Translations under genes and position numbers: made by a program
Source of the DNA: JBDIAG01 sp047974565
GTDB lineage: Bacteria > Actinomycetota > Actinomycetes > Actinomycetales > CAWJMD01
Direction of reading: 5' to 3'
DNA: 64,000 bases
Assembly: GCA_047974565.1 (NCBI GenBank)
Contig: JBKECN010000086.1
Span: forward strand, 3,639 to 67,638
The notes under the pieces: model-generated
The model's database searches: none
What the model saw: the letters and a program-made list of their open reading frames with translations, nothing else
Told to the model about the DNA's origin: nothing
In this document: positions 1-9,100 of the stretch, piece by piece
Position numbering within the stretch: the stretch's first letter is position 1
Layout of the letters: each line of letters opens with the position of its first letter

Positions 1-2
1 GC

Positions 3-920
3 GACGCCGGCCTGCACCAGGAGTCGGTGACTGCCGCCTCGCTCGCCTTGCGCACCAGCCTGGGCCGGCACCGGCTGGACCTGTGGGGCGGCCAGGCGGG
101 TACCGCACTCGCCGCGATCGAGGTGGCCCGCGCCGCCGCGGACGACACACTGCTCGACCAGGCCCTGGCCGTCAACGAACGCCTGCACCGCACCGTCGCC
201 GCGCCCGGCTCGGCCCGCACCGCGATCAGCCACAAGCGTGGCCTGTTCTGGGGGCCGACCGGGCTGGCCCTGACCGACCTCGCCGCCCACCTGGCCACCG
301 GCGACGACGCCCTGCTGCACCGCGCCGTCACCAGACTGCGTGAGGAGGTGGACAACTGCGTGAGCATTCCCACCGGGGAGACCATGGTCCGCGACATCGA
401 CAACAATCGGGTGCTGCCCTACGTGGAATGGGGCTCCGCCGGGGTGTGGGTGGTCGTCACCCTCGCGGAGAGGCTCTCCGGACGCTGCCTGCTCAGCGAC
501 ACCGAACGGGCCGGATTCGCGCTCGCCTGTTCGGCCGATTTCTACATCTACCCGAGCCTGGACCACGGCCGGGCCGGCATCCTCACCACGCTGACCGCCG
601 CCGGTCCGCAGTACCACGAGGAGGCGCTTCGTCAGTCGACTCTGCTGCGCGAGAGCCTGTTCCAGCACGACGGGATGGCCTTCTCGATCGGCGACGGCCT
701 CATCCGGCTGAGCTCGGACCTGGCTACCGGTGCAGCCGGCGTGGCGCTGGCATTGCAAGCCCATCTGGCCGGGTCCGGCTACCTCAACCTGCCGCTGTCC
801 CACGACACGGCATTGCGGGCGGGCCGCGTGCCATACCCAGGGGCACCCGTCCCGTCGGCGGCCGGCACCACGAGCCCGGCGACCGCCGCCGAACCCGCGC
901 CGGCCGGCATCGGGAGCTGA
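3..920 (+). CDS. Class III lanthionine synthetase LanKC, C-terminal cyclase part (5'-truncated by window edge)
   Basis: The frame is open from the first base, so the gene begins upstream. About 305 residues remain and they match the LanC-like cyclase half of a LanKC enzyme: the repeated glycine-rich helix ends WGGQAG, WGPTGLAL, WGSAGVW, HGRAGILTTL and ATGAAGVALALQ are visible. Known family: LanKC fuses a phospho-Ser/Thr lyase, a kinase-like domain and a cyclase, dehydrating Ser residues and joining them to Cys. The Cys/Cys/His zinc ligands of class I/II LanC are absent, which is normal for class III. Four precursor genes follow directly, the first only 5 bp after the stop, so co-transcription is likely. 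A class IV enzyme (zinc ligands retained) is less likely. Confidence 0.85.
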   Translation, partial: DAGLHQESVTAASLALRTSLGRHRLDLWGGQAGTALAAIEVARAAADDTLLDQALAVNERLHRTVAAPGSARTAISHKRGLFWGPTGLALTDLAAHLATGDDALLHRAVTRLREEVDNCVSIPTGETMVRDIDNNRVLPYVEWGSAGVWVVVTLAERLSGRCLLSDTERAGFALACSADFYIYPSLDHGRAGILTTLTAAGPQYHEEALRQSTLLRESLFQHDGMAFSIGDGLIRLSSDLATGAAGVALALQAHLAGSGYLNLPLSHDTALRAGRVPYPGAPVPSAAGTTSPATAAEPAPAGIGS

Positions 921-925
921 TCCCG

Positions 926-1051
926 GTGGGTGACAGCCTCAGCCTGCAGGGTCTGGAGATCGATGTCGTCGAGACCCCCGCGGAAGAGTACCGATCCGAC
1001 AACAGCGTCTATGCGTGCACCTTGCTGAGCATGCACAGCGTGGCCTGTTGA
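926..1051 (+). CDS. Lanthipeptide precursor 1 (GTG start, 41 aa)
   Basis: Starts with GTG 5 bp after the synthetase stop, with a weak GGGAG at 912-916 inside the end of that gene. The leader carries SLSLQ, the class III recognition motif (hydrophobic-x-x-LQ), followed by an acidic stretch containing ETP. The core holds SDNSVYAC, a perfect S-X2-S-X3-C labionin motif, and ends SMHSVAC (S-X2-S-X2-C). It is exactly 41 residues, like precursors 3 and 4. The ribosome site is much weaker than those of the other three, so it may be made at a lower level through coupling to synthetase translation. The main doubt is whether it is expressed. Confidence 0.75.
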   Translation: MGDSLSLQGLEIDVVETPAEEYRSDNSVYACTLLSMHSVAC

Positions 1052-1085
1052 CCACAAACCGTCGACCAGGAAAGGAGGTGACACC

Positions 1086-1217
1086 ATGTCGGACATCCTC
1101 GATCTGCAGAACGAAGAGCCGGACGAGACCGGCGGCGAAGAGAAGTACTCCACCGTGAGCTACTTCCGGGCCTGCTACAAGTCGTACATCTCCATCTCAC
1201 TGTGCATGGCCAAGTGA
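1086..1217 (+). CDS. Lanthipeptide precursor 2 (43 aa)
   Basis: ATG follows an almost perfect Shine-Dalgarno sequence, AAAGGAGGTG at 1071-1080. The leader has DILDLQ, the class III synthetase recognition motif, then an acidic EEPDETGGEE segment with one proline. The core contains STVSYFRAC (S-X2-S-X4-C) and SYISISLC (S-X2-S-X3-C), so two labionin or lanthionine rings can form. The aromatic and charged core (Y, F, R, K) differs from those of its neighbours. Proposed order: LanKC modifies it, the ABC protein exports it and the downstream peptidase cuts near the proline. Family assignment is from motifs; the product is unknown. Confidence 0.9.
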   Translation: MSDILDLQNEEPDETGGEEKYSTVSYFRACYKSYISISLCMAK

Positions 1218-1309
1218 GCACCCAACGCCCATAGGTACTGCCAGGTGTGACCAGGCCGATGGGCGGCCGCCCCGGATATCGACGAGCCCCCTGAGAGGAG
1301 GTGACATCC

Positions 1310-1435
1310 ATGGCCGACGTTCTGAAGATGCAGGGCGATGACCCCGAGTCCCCCGACGAGGAGAAGCGCTCCAACCCCAGTTATGTCTTCTGCGCTGGGG
1401 TCAACAACAGCAACACGAGCAAGTGGTTCTGCTGA
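1310..1435 (+). CDS. Lanthipeptide precursor 3 (41 aa)
   Basis: Preceded by GAGAGGAGGTGA ending 8 bp upstream of the ATG. The leader motif is DVLKMQ, with Met replacing the usual Leu, followed by DDPESPDEEKR. The core consists of two clean S-X2-S-X3-C units, SNPSYVFC and SNTSKWFC, separated by an AGVNN linker, and the final Cys is the last residue. This layout closely parallels labyrinthopeptins, whose labionin forms from the same spacing. Two prolines lie just before the core, suitable for a prolyl endopeptidase. Confidence 0.9.
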   Translation: MADVLKMQGDDPESPDEEKRSNPSYVFCAGVNNSNTSKWFC

Positions 1436-1487
1436 ACTCGATCCCGAATCCCGCACCGCGACGAACAAGAGAGGGGAGGTGACCGCC

Positions 1488-1613
1488 ATGTCAGACGTCC
1501 TCAACATGCAGGAGCCTGAGCCGGAGACCCCCGAAGAGGAGAAGGGCTCCTGGGTGAGCGCTTTCGCGTGCCGCAACAGCTACACCAGCCTCGCGTTCTG
1601 CATCGTCAAGTGA
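1488..1613 (+). CDS. Lanthipeptide precursor 4 (41 aa)
   Basis: Preceded by GAGGGGAGGTGA. The leader has DVLNMQ followed by a Glu/Pro-rich EPEPETPEEEKG. The core has two S-X2-S-X3-C motifs, SWVSAFAC and SYTSLAFC. Leader similarity to precursor 3 is high while the core diverges, as expected for duplicated precursors read by one synthetase. It is the last precursor before a strong hairpin and the transporter gene. Confidence 0.9.
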   Translation: MSDVLNMQEPEPETPEEEKGSWVSAFACRNSYTSLAFCIVK

Positions 1614-1970
1614 GTCGCCGCCAGGTCAGCGCCTATCTGACCCGACGAGTGACCCGACGCTGCGGCTGAGTGCCACCTGCGATTCCGGACCCGGCCCTGC
1701 AATGGGCCGGGTCCGGAGTTCTCGCCTCGACGCCGCGCGGCGTGCGACGAATCGCGACGAATATCGTCCGGGCTCGATTCCGGACCCCAACCGTCAGCCC
1801 GGTCGGCGCCTATCCGGCCGGGAAGACCGCACCGAACGTATTCCCCGCCTATGTAACGGCGCCCGAACGGCGCTGTTTTGTCAATCCCACCTGTATTGCA
1901 TACTCCTATTTCACACGCTGGTCAGCGTTGTCGACGCAGCGTGTCTTGATGGGCCAGAAAGGACGAGCCG
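1614..1970 (+). other. Non-coding gap between precursors and transporter
   Basis: No convincing gene is visible in this 357-bp stretch. It holds the perfect hairpin at 1685-1716 and, just before the transporter, AAAGGA at 1958-1963. The sequence after the hairpin may carry a separate promoter for the transporter and peptidase genes, but I could not recognise one confidently. Confidence 0.6.
1685..1716 (+). terminator. Perfect 13-bp hairpin after the precursor genes
   Basis: CCGGACCCGGCCC (1685-1697) and GGGCCGGGTCCGG (1704-1716) pair perfectly around a 6-nt loop. No U-run follows, so it is either an actinobacterial-type GC-rich terminator or an RNA-stabilising attenuator that keeps precursor mRNA more abundant than the downstream transporter and peptidase mRNA. 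Confidence 0.6.
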
Positions 1971-3809
1971 ATGGACACGGCCACGATCGATCGAACGGTG
2001 GACGAGACCGTCCAGCTCCGGGGTTTCTTGGCCGAGCCACCCCGCGGCGCCCTGGCCCGGCTGATGGCCGTCCTGAGATTCAACCGCCGAGCCATGGCGT
2101 GGACCTTTATCGGAACCGTCGTGGCGTCCCTGGTCTCGCTCGTCCAACCTGCCGTGGCCGGCATGCTCGTGTCCGCGCTACGCAACCAGGACTTCGCCGC
2201 CCTGCTGCCGGTCGGTGGCGCGCTGCTGGCCGCCGCCCTGGTCGCCTCGGGCCTGACTGCCGCGGTCAACCTCACCGCCGCGCGGGCGGGCAATCAACTC
2301 GTCCGGGACTTCCGCGACGCCGCGGCCCGGCTTTCCCTGCGGGTACCGGCCGAGAAGCTCGTCGATCATCCCGCCGCGGACCTGGTGGCCCGGTGCAGCA
2401 TCGACTCCGAGCGGATGGGGGAGGTATACACCCGCGGCCCGATCCAGGCCCTGGGCGGCATCGTCCTGGTCAGCGGAGCCCTCGTGCAGATGACCATCAT
2501 CGACCCGGTGCTCACCCTGTCCGCACTGGCGCTGACCCTGACCTGCCTGGCCATCATCATGCTGGCGTCCAAGCGGCTCACCGGGATCTCCTTCGACCGG
2601 CAGGAGGCCCAGGGGGAGTACGTCAGCGAGTGCACCCGCGCGCTGGGCTCGGTGCTCACCCTGCGCGCCTTCGTCGCCGACGCCTTCGCCATCCGGCGGC
2701 TGTCGGTCTCCAGCCAACGGCTGCTGGACGCCTCGAACCGGTCGGCCAAGGCCAACGCCTTCATGGCCCCCCTGGTGACGATCTTCATCCAGGCCACCCT
2801 GCTGGTCATCGTCTGCATCGCCGTGCTGCGGGTGCACCACGGAAGCCTGTCCGTGGAGCACCTCGTCGCCTTCTTCATGTACACGATGATGATGATCGGC
2901 CCGATCGCCGGCAGTGCCGAGACGGCCATGCTGATGGCCGAGACGCTCGGTGCCCTCCAGCGCATCATCAACCTCGGAGATGTCGTCAAACCCGCTCCGG
3001 CGCTGAAGGTCTCAGCCGAGGAACTGGCTGCCTTGGAGGCCATGGAGGCCGAACCCAAGGGCGACCCGGAGGTGGTGCACGGCCAGTTGAGCTTCCGCAA
3101 CGTCTCGGTGCGGTACGCCCAGGCCGGGGCCGGCGGGCGCGAGTTCGCGCTGCAGGACGTGTCCTTCGACGTGCCCCGCGGGGCCTGGGTCGCGCTCACC
3201 GGCTCCTCAGGCTCGGGCAAATCCACCCTGTTGTCCCTGATGGAGAAGTTCGTCGTGCCGAGCCAAGGACTGGTGCTGGTCGACGGCATCCCGCTGGATC
3301 AGCGCGAGGACGACGTCTACCGCTCCCAGGTGGGTTACATCGAACAGTCCTGCCCGTTGTTCAGCGGCACCGTGCGAGACAATCTGCTCCTGGGCCGAGA
3401 CGGCATCGACGACGCCCGGTGCTGGGACATCCTGGAGAAAGTCGGCCTGACCCAGGCCATCTCGGCCCGCGCCGAGGGCCTGGACGCGCCGGTGGGTGAG
3501 TCCGCCTATGCCTTCTCCGGTGGTGAACGCCAGCGCCTGGCGATCGCCCGCACCTTGCTGGGCGAGCCGCGGATGCTTCTGCTGGACGAGATCACCTCGG
3601 GCCTGGACGTGGTCAACCGGGAGCAGATCATGGGACTGATCCGCACGTCGATGTCGGGCATCACCACCCTTGCCTCCGGGCACGGCAGGTACGGGATCGA
3701 CACCGCGGATCTCGTCCTGGTCCTGGATCGGGGACGGCTGGTGGATGCCGGTCCGCCTGCCGAGGTACGGCGTCGTTCGGCCCTGTTCCGCGCGCTGGTC
3801 GCCCACTAG
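1971..3809 (+). CDS. ABC exporter (fused membrane and ATPase domains) of the lanthipeptide cluster
   Basis: A 612-aa half-transporter expected to work as a dimer. Residues about 40-330 are an exporter-type membrane domain with several hydrophobic segments; residues about 370-612 form the ATPase. Walker A GSSGSGKST is at 411-419, the signature FSGGERQRL at 515-523 and Walker B MLLLDE at 535-540. The D-loop region reads EITSGLD, with Ile where Pro is usual, and the H-loop His is about 571 in ASGHGR. The start is supported by AAAGGA 8 bp upstream. Position between precursors and peptidase points to export of modified peptide. Many class III clusters have two such genes; only one is present here. 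Confidence 0.88.
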   Translation: MDTATIDRTVDETVQLRGFLAEPPRGALARLMAVLRFNRRAMAWTFIGTVVASLVSLVQPAVAGMLVSALRNQDFAALLPVGGALLAAALVASGLTAAVNLTAARAGNQLVRDFRDAAARLSLRVPAEKLVDHPAADLVARCSIDSERMGEVYTRGPIQALGGIVLVSGALVQMTIIDPVLTLSALALTLTCLAIIMLASKRLTGISFDRQEAQGEYVSECTRALGSVLTLRAFVADAFAIRRLSVSSQRLLDASNRSAKANAFMAPLVTIFIQATLLVIVCIAVLRVHHGSLSVEHLVAFFMYTMMMIGPIAGSAETAMLMAETLGALQRIINLGDVVKPAPALKVSAEELAALEAMEAEPKGDPEVVHGQLSFRNVSVRYAQAGAGGREFALQDVSFDVPRGAWVALTGSSGSGKSTLLSLMEKFVVPSQGLVLVDGIPLDQREDDVYRSQVGYIEQSCPLFSGTVRDNLLLGRDGIDDARCWDILEKVGLTQAISARAEGLDAPVGESAYAFSGGERQRLAIARTLLGEPRMLLLDEITSGLDVVNREQIMGLIRTSMSGITTLASGHGRYGIDTADLVLVLDRGRLVDAGPPAEVRRRSALFRALVAH

Positions 3810-3817
3810 GACCGGTC

Positions 3818-5881
3818 GTGACAGAGGTGGCAGCCCCACAGACCTGGGTCGACGACGTCGGTCGTGAGGAACTGCTGGAGCTCCTGGCCCGGCACGGGGT
3901 CGACGTCAATTCGCTGACCGTCCCCGATCCCGTTCCCGGGGCCGGCCTCGACGAGCCCCCCGAGTCCCAGCAGTACCAGATCGTCCCCATGCGGGACGGC
4001 TGGCTGCGGATCGGCATCGAGGCCATGCCGCAGCGGGAGGGGACGCTGGTCGGTCGCTGGATCCGCGACCCGGCCCACCCCGCCCAGGACGTGCTGGGCG
4101 AGCCGATCTTCTTCGACGAGACCGACGCCGACGACCTGGACGGCTGGGTGCGCGCCCGGGCGGACTTCGACGGCTCCGGGCGGCGCTGGATCTACGTGCT
4201 GCGCCGCCCCGAGCGGGAGGCCTACGTGGCGCTGGTGTACGAGGCCGGCCCGACCGGCCCGGTGCGACGCAGCCTGGTCACCGGGGTGTACCCGGATATC
4301 ACCCTGTGCGACGAGGACGGTGGGCGGCTGGCGTACGTCCAGCCCGACCGCACCCAGCGCGGCCTCACTCGCGCCGTGCTGGCCCCCGCCTTCGACGACA
4401 CCGAGGCGACCACCACGGTGCTGCGCGACAGCACCCATGGCGGGCTCGGCGTCAAGGCCTGCTCGGTGCGCCGGTTCATCAAGCTCAGCCACGGAGTGCG
4501 TACCCGCCGGGTCTGGGACCTGGTGGATGTGCGCTCGGCCAGCCCGGTGCCGATCACCGTGCCCGGTGTGTCCAACGATCCCGCGCTCTTCGACGTGGCC
4601 CTGCTGGACACCGAGCCCGTGCTGGCCCAGGCGATCAACCGGGAGACGGTGGATGGACAGGGACGCGCCAGCGCGACCCACTGGGAACTGACGGTGAGCC
4701 GGATCGTGTCCGGGCGCATCCTGCAGCGCTGGTCGGCGGCCACCGGCGTCGGCCTGGCCCGCGAGGTGACCTCGGACGACGGCTGCGCGTTGGTCCGGGT
4801 TTTCCGGGACGGCTTCGAGCGACTGCTGCGAGTGCCCTTGGACGGCTTCTCCTCGGCCGGAGAGCACGCCCCGTTGCAGGAGTCCACCGGCATGTTCAGC
4901 CTGGTCGGCAACAGCGTGACCCCCTCGATCGGCCTGACCGCCACCGAACTCTGCGGCGGGCTCGACCCGTTCCTCTGGTACTGGCGCCCGGACGGCACGG
5001 TGCTGAACACCGACGAGGAGATCATCCGCCGGGCCGCCTGCCTGACCCGCAAGCAGATCGTGCGGATCGCCGGCGACGACGACTACGAGTTCGACCTGGA
5101 CGTGCGGTGGCCGGTCGAAGGCGGCGACCACTTTCGCGGGCCCGTGCTGCTCATGCTCTACGGCGCCTACGGGCTGGACATCGACCTGGACAACGACCGC
5201 GACCTCGGCCGGTGGCTGGGGCGCGGGTTCGCGGTGGCGACTGCCCACGTCCGCGGTGGGGGCGCGGAGGCCCGGCACCTGGCCGGGTGCCGGGCGAACC
5301 GCGACCGGTCCGTCGCGGACGCTGCCGCCGCCGTCCGGTGGTTGCGCTCACCGAGCGGGCCGGTCACCGCCTCCGCGCTGTGTGTGCTGGGCGCCAGTGC
5401 CGGTGGTTTCCTGGCCGCCACCACCCTGAACACCTGCCCCGACCTGGTGGACGCCTGCGTCATCGTCAACGGATACGTCGATCCGTTGACCAGCCTGATC
5501 CGCCAGGACACCGCCACCCCGTCCAGTGACCGCGACGAGTGGGGCGATCCGCAGAACAACCCCAATGACCTGGAGACCTTGCAGGCCGTCTCACCGGTGG
5601 ACAACCTCTGCGGCAGTCCCACCGCCAGGGCGCTGGTGATCGTCTCGGCCAACGACGTCCGGGTCAACCCGCGCCAGGGCCTCAAATGGGTGCTCACCTA
5701 CCGCGGGCTCGGCGGGCAGGCAGCCCTGTGGTTCGATCCCAAGGGCGCCCACGACTGCTGGGGCGCCGGCATGGATCCGGACTCCCTGGTCGGCTGGGTG
5801 GACGATGCCCTGCAAGCCAGGCCCCCGACCGTCGAGGTGGCCGCCGCGATCAGCGGGAGCGCCGACCGCGAGCCGGCCTGA
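3818..5881 (+). CDS. S9 prolyl-oligopeptidase-type serine peptidase, probable leader peptidase
   Basis: 687 aa with GTG start 8 bp after the transporter stop. The N-terminal two thirds should form the beta-propeller and the C-terminal third the alpha/beta-hydrolase. The GAYG motif is at 449-452, the nucleophile Ser527 lies in GASAGG, and Asp613 (ANDVR) and His645 (KGAHDCW) complete the triad. No signal peptide is seen, so it acts in the cytosol or after lysis. Known family: a prolyl oligopeptidase, FlaP, removes the leader of the class III lanthipeptide flavipeptin. Here all four leaders carry proline just before the core, which supports the same role. A general oligopeptidase is the alternative. 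Confidence 0.88.
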   Translation: MTEVAAPQTWVDDVGREELLELLARHGVDVNSLTVPDPVPGAGLDEPPESQQYQIVPMRDGWLRIGIEAMPQREGTLVGRWIRDPAHPAQDVLGEPIFFDETDADDLDGWVRARADFDGSGRRWIYVLRRPEREAYVALVYEAGPTGPVRRSLVTGVYPDITLCDEDGGRLAYVQPDRTQRGLTRAVLAPAFDDTEATTTVLRDSTHGGLGVKACSVRRFIKLSHGVRTRRVWDLVDVRSASPVPITVPGVSNDPALFDVALLDTEPVLAQAINRETVDGQGRASATHWELTVSRIVSGRILQRWSAATGVGLAREVTSDDGCALVRVFRDGFERLLRVPLDGFSSAGEHAPLQESTGMFSLVGNSVTPSIGLTATELCGGLDPFLWYWRPDGTVLNTDEEIIRRAACLTRKQIVRIAGDDDYEFDLDVRWPVEGGDHFRGPVLLMLYGAYGLDIDLDNDRDLGRWLGRGFAVATAHVRGGGAEARHLAGCRANRDRSVADAAAAVRWLRSPSGPVTASALCVLGASAGGFLAATTLNTCPDLVDACVIVNGYVDPLTSLIRQDTATPSSDRDEWGDPQNNPNDLETLQAVSPVDNLCGSPTARALVIVSANDVRVNPRQGLKWVLTYRGLGGQAALWFDPKGAHDCWGAGMDPDSLVGWVDDALQARPPTVEVAAAISGSADREPA

Positions 5882-5888
5882 CCCGGTC

Positions 5889-5907
5889 CGGGGCATTGCT
5901 CGCCCCG
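5889..5907 (+). terminator. Possible terminator after the lanthipeptide operon
   Basis: CGGGGC (5889-5894) and GCCCCG (5902-5907) can pair around a 7-nt loop 8 bp after the peptidase stop. There is no U-tract, so this is a weak call. The following stretch to 6178 has no gene and probably holds the dnaE promoter. Confidence 0.3.
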
Positions 5908-6178
5908 CCCGCCAGCAGGGCGAGCGTCGAAAGGGCTTGTCGGCTGACCCGTCCGGCGCTGGGCATGTCCGGGGGATCGGGGTCACCTGGTGAGCGGTCG
6001 GCGTGCTGCGCTGGGCCATCGGCGGGCTCGACGTAGACTGCACCCCGCACGACCCGGTTGCCGGGCGCCTCGGCGAGCCGGCGGCCCCCTTCCCAGGTCG
6101 GCGACGAACGAAGTGACGCGGTCGTCCGTGTCCGGATGCGTGGTGCGTGGCTGCGCGCCGAGGGAGAAGGAGGTGCCG

Positions 6179-9100
6179 ATGTCGGACAGTTTCGTCCACC
6201 TGCACGTGCACACCGAGTATTCGATGCTCGATGGTGCCGCGCGTATCGACGACCTGTTCGCCGAGGCCGCTCGGATGGGCATGCCCGCGGTGGCCACCAC
6301 CGACCACGGCTACGTCTTCGGGGCGTATGAGTTCTGGAAGAAGGCGGCCAAGCACGGGGTCAAGCCGATCATCGGCGTCGAGGCCTATGTCACTCCGGGC
6401 ACGCATCGCAGCGACAAGACCCGGGTGGTCTACGGCGACGGTGGCCGCGACGACGTCTCCGCGCGCGGCACCTACACGCACATGACGCTGCTGGCCGCTG
6501 ACAACGGCGGGATGCACAACCTGTTCCGGATGAGTTCGATCGCCAGCCTGGACGCTGCCTTCGGCAAGTACCCGCGGCTGGACCGTGAACTGCTCAGCCA
6601 GTACGGCTCCGGGCTGATCGCCACCACCGGTTGCCCGTCGGGTGAGATTCAGACCCGGCTGCGGCTCGGCCAGTACCGCGAGGCCGTGCGCGCCGCCTCG
6701 GAGTTGCGGGACATCTTCGGCGCGGAGAACTTCTACTGCGAGCTGATGGATCACGGCCTCGACATCGAGCGCAAGGTCCAGAAGGATCTGCTGCGCCTGG
6801 CGTCCGAGCTCGGATTGCCGTTGCTGGCCACCAACGACCTGCACTACACCCGCGCCGAGGACGCCAAGGCGCACGAAGCCTTGTTGTGTGTGCAGTCCGG
6901 CTCCACGCTCGCCGACCCGGACCGGTTCAAGTTCGACGCCGAGGAGTTCTATCTCAAGTCTCCGGAGGAGATGCGGCACCTGTGGCGCGAGCTGCCCGAG
7001 GCCTGCGACAACACCCTGGCCATCGCCGAGCGCTGCGAGGTCTCGTTCACCGAGGGCGAGGGCCGCTTCATGCCGAAGTTCCCCGTCCCGGCGGGGGAGT
7101 CCGAGACCTCCTGGTTCGTCAAGGAGGTCGAGCGCGGCCTGGCCGAGCGGTACCCCGGCGGGGTGCCGCAGTATGCCCGGGATCAGGCCGAGTACGAGAC
7201 CGAGGTGATCGCCGGCAAGGGGTACACCGGGTACTTCCTCGTCGTGGCCGACTTCATCACCTGGGCCAAGGACAACGGGATCCGGGTCGGCCCCGGCCGT
7301 GGTTCGGGGGCCGGGTCGATGTGCGCGTACGCCTTGCGGATCACCGACCTCGACCCGGTGCCGCACGGACTCATCTTCGAGCGCTTCCTCAACCCCGAGC
7401 GCCCGTCCATGCCCGACTTCGATGTGGACTTCGACGAACGCCGGCGCGGCGAAGTGATCCACTACGTGACGACCAAGTACGGCTCCGAGCGGGTCGCGCA
7501 GATCGTCACCTACGGCACGATCAAGGCCAAGCAGGCGGTCAAGGACGCCTCGCGCGTACTCGGCTACCCCTTCTCCATGGGGGAACGGATCACCAAGGCG
7601 ATGCCACCGGCGGTGATGGGCAAGGACATCCCGCTGGGCGGCATCTTCGACCCGAACCACAAGCGCTATGGCGAGGCGGGTGAGGTGCGCACCCTCGTCA
7701 AGGAGGACGAGGAGGTCGCCAAGGTCTTCGAGACCGCGCAGGGCCTGGAAGGCCTCAAGCGTCAGTGGGGCGTGCACGCTGCCGGGGTCATCATGTCCAG
7801 CGAGCCGCTGCTGGACGTCATCCCGATCATGCGCCGGGCTGCCGACGGCCAGGTCATCACCCAGTTCGACTACCCGAGTTGTGAATCCCTCGGGCTGGTC
7901 AAGATGGACTTCCTGGGGCTGCGCAACCTGACGATCCTCGACGACGCGATCGCCAACGTGACGTCCAACCGGGGCATCGACCTCGACCTGGACGCCCTGT
8001 CCAAGGACCCGACCGACCAGGCCGCGTACGAGCTGCTGGCCCGCGGTGACACCCTCGGGGTGTTCCAGCTCGACGGTGGCGGCATGCGCACGCTGCTGCG
8101 GCAGATGCAGCCGGACAACTTCGAGGACATCTCCGCGGCGCTCGCGCTGTACCGGCCGGGCCCGATGGGTGCCGATTCGCACACCAACTACGCGTACCGC
8201 AAGACGGGCAAGCAAGAGGTGGTGCCGATCCACCCCGAGCTGGAGGAGCCGCTCGCGGAGATCCTGGGCACGACGTACGGGCTCATCGTGTACCAGGAGC
8301 AGGTGCAGCAGATCGCTCAGAAGGTCGCCGGGTATTCGCTCGGCAAGGCGGACCTGCTGCGGCGGGCGATGGGCAAGAAGAAGAAGGAGGTGCTCGACGC
8401 CGAGTTCGTGCCTTTCAGTGAGGGCATGCGTGCGCACGGGTACTCCGACGCGGCGATCACCACGCTGTGGGACATTCTCGTCCCGTTCTCCGATTACGCC
8501 TTCAACAAGGCGCACACCGCTGCCTACGGGCTGGTGTCCTATTGGACGGCCTATCTCAAGGCGAACTACCCGGCCGAGTACATGGCCGCGCTGCTCACCA
8601 GCGTCGCCGACGACAAGGACAAGTCCGCGCTGTACCTGGGCGAGTGCCGCCGGATGAAGATCACCGTGCTGCCGCCGGACGTGAATTCCTCGATCGGCAC
8701 CTTCGCGGCCGTCGGCAACGACATCCGGTTCGGGATGGCGGCGATCCGCAATGTCGGCGCCAACGTGGTGGCGGCCATCGTGCAGGCGCGCCAGGCCAAG
8801 GGTGCCTTCACCTCCTTCGAGGACTTCCTGCGCAAGGTGCCGGCGGTGGTGTGCAACAAGCGCACCATCGAATCTCTCATCAAGGCAGGCGCTTTCGATT
8901 CCCTCGGGCATTCTCGTCGGGGTCTGGCGGCGATCCACGAGGTGTACGTCGACTCCATCGTCGACGACAAGCGCCACGAGGCGGCCGGGCAGGATTCGCT
9001 CTTCGGAGGCTTGGGCGACGACGCCGGCCCAGGGGCCTTGTCTGCGCTGCCCGTGGTGCCGGACTACGAGTGGGACAAGCGGGAGAAGCTCTCCTATGAG

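Noticed and set aside
3..920. Lack of zinc ligands in the LanC-like domain as a sign of a dead enzyme
   Set aside because: Class III synthetases normally lack these ligands.
1670..3499. 609-codon plus-strand frame overlapping the ABC transporter
   Set aside because: Out-of-frame shadow; the transporter frame has Walker A/B and signature motifs and a ribosome site.
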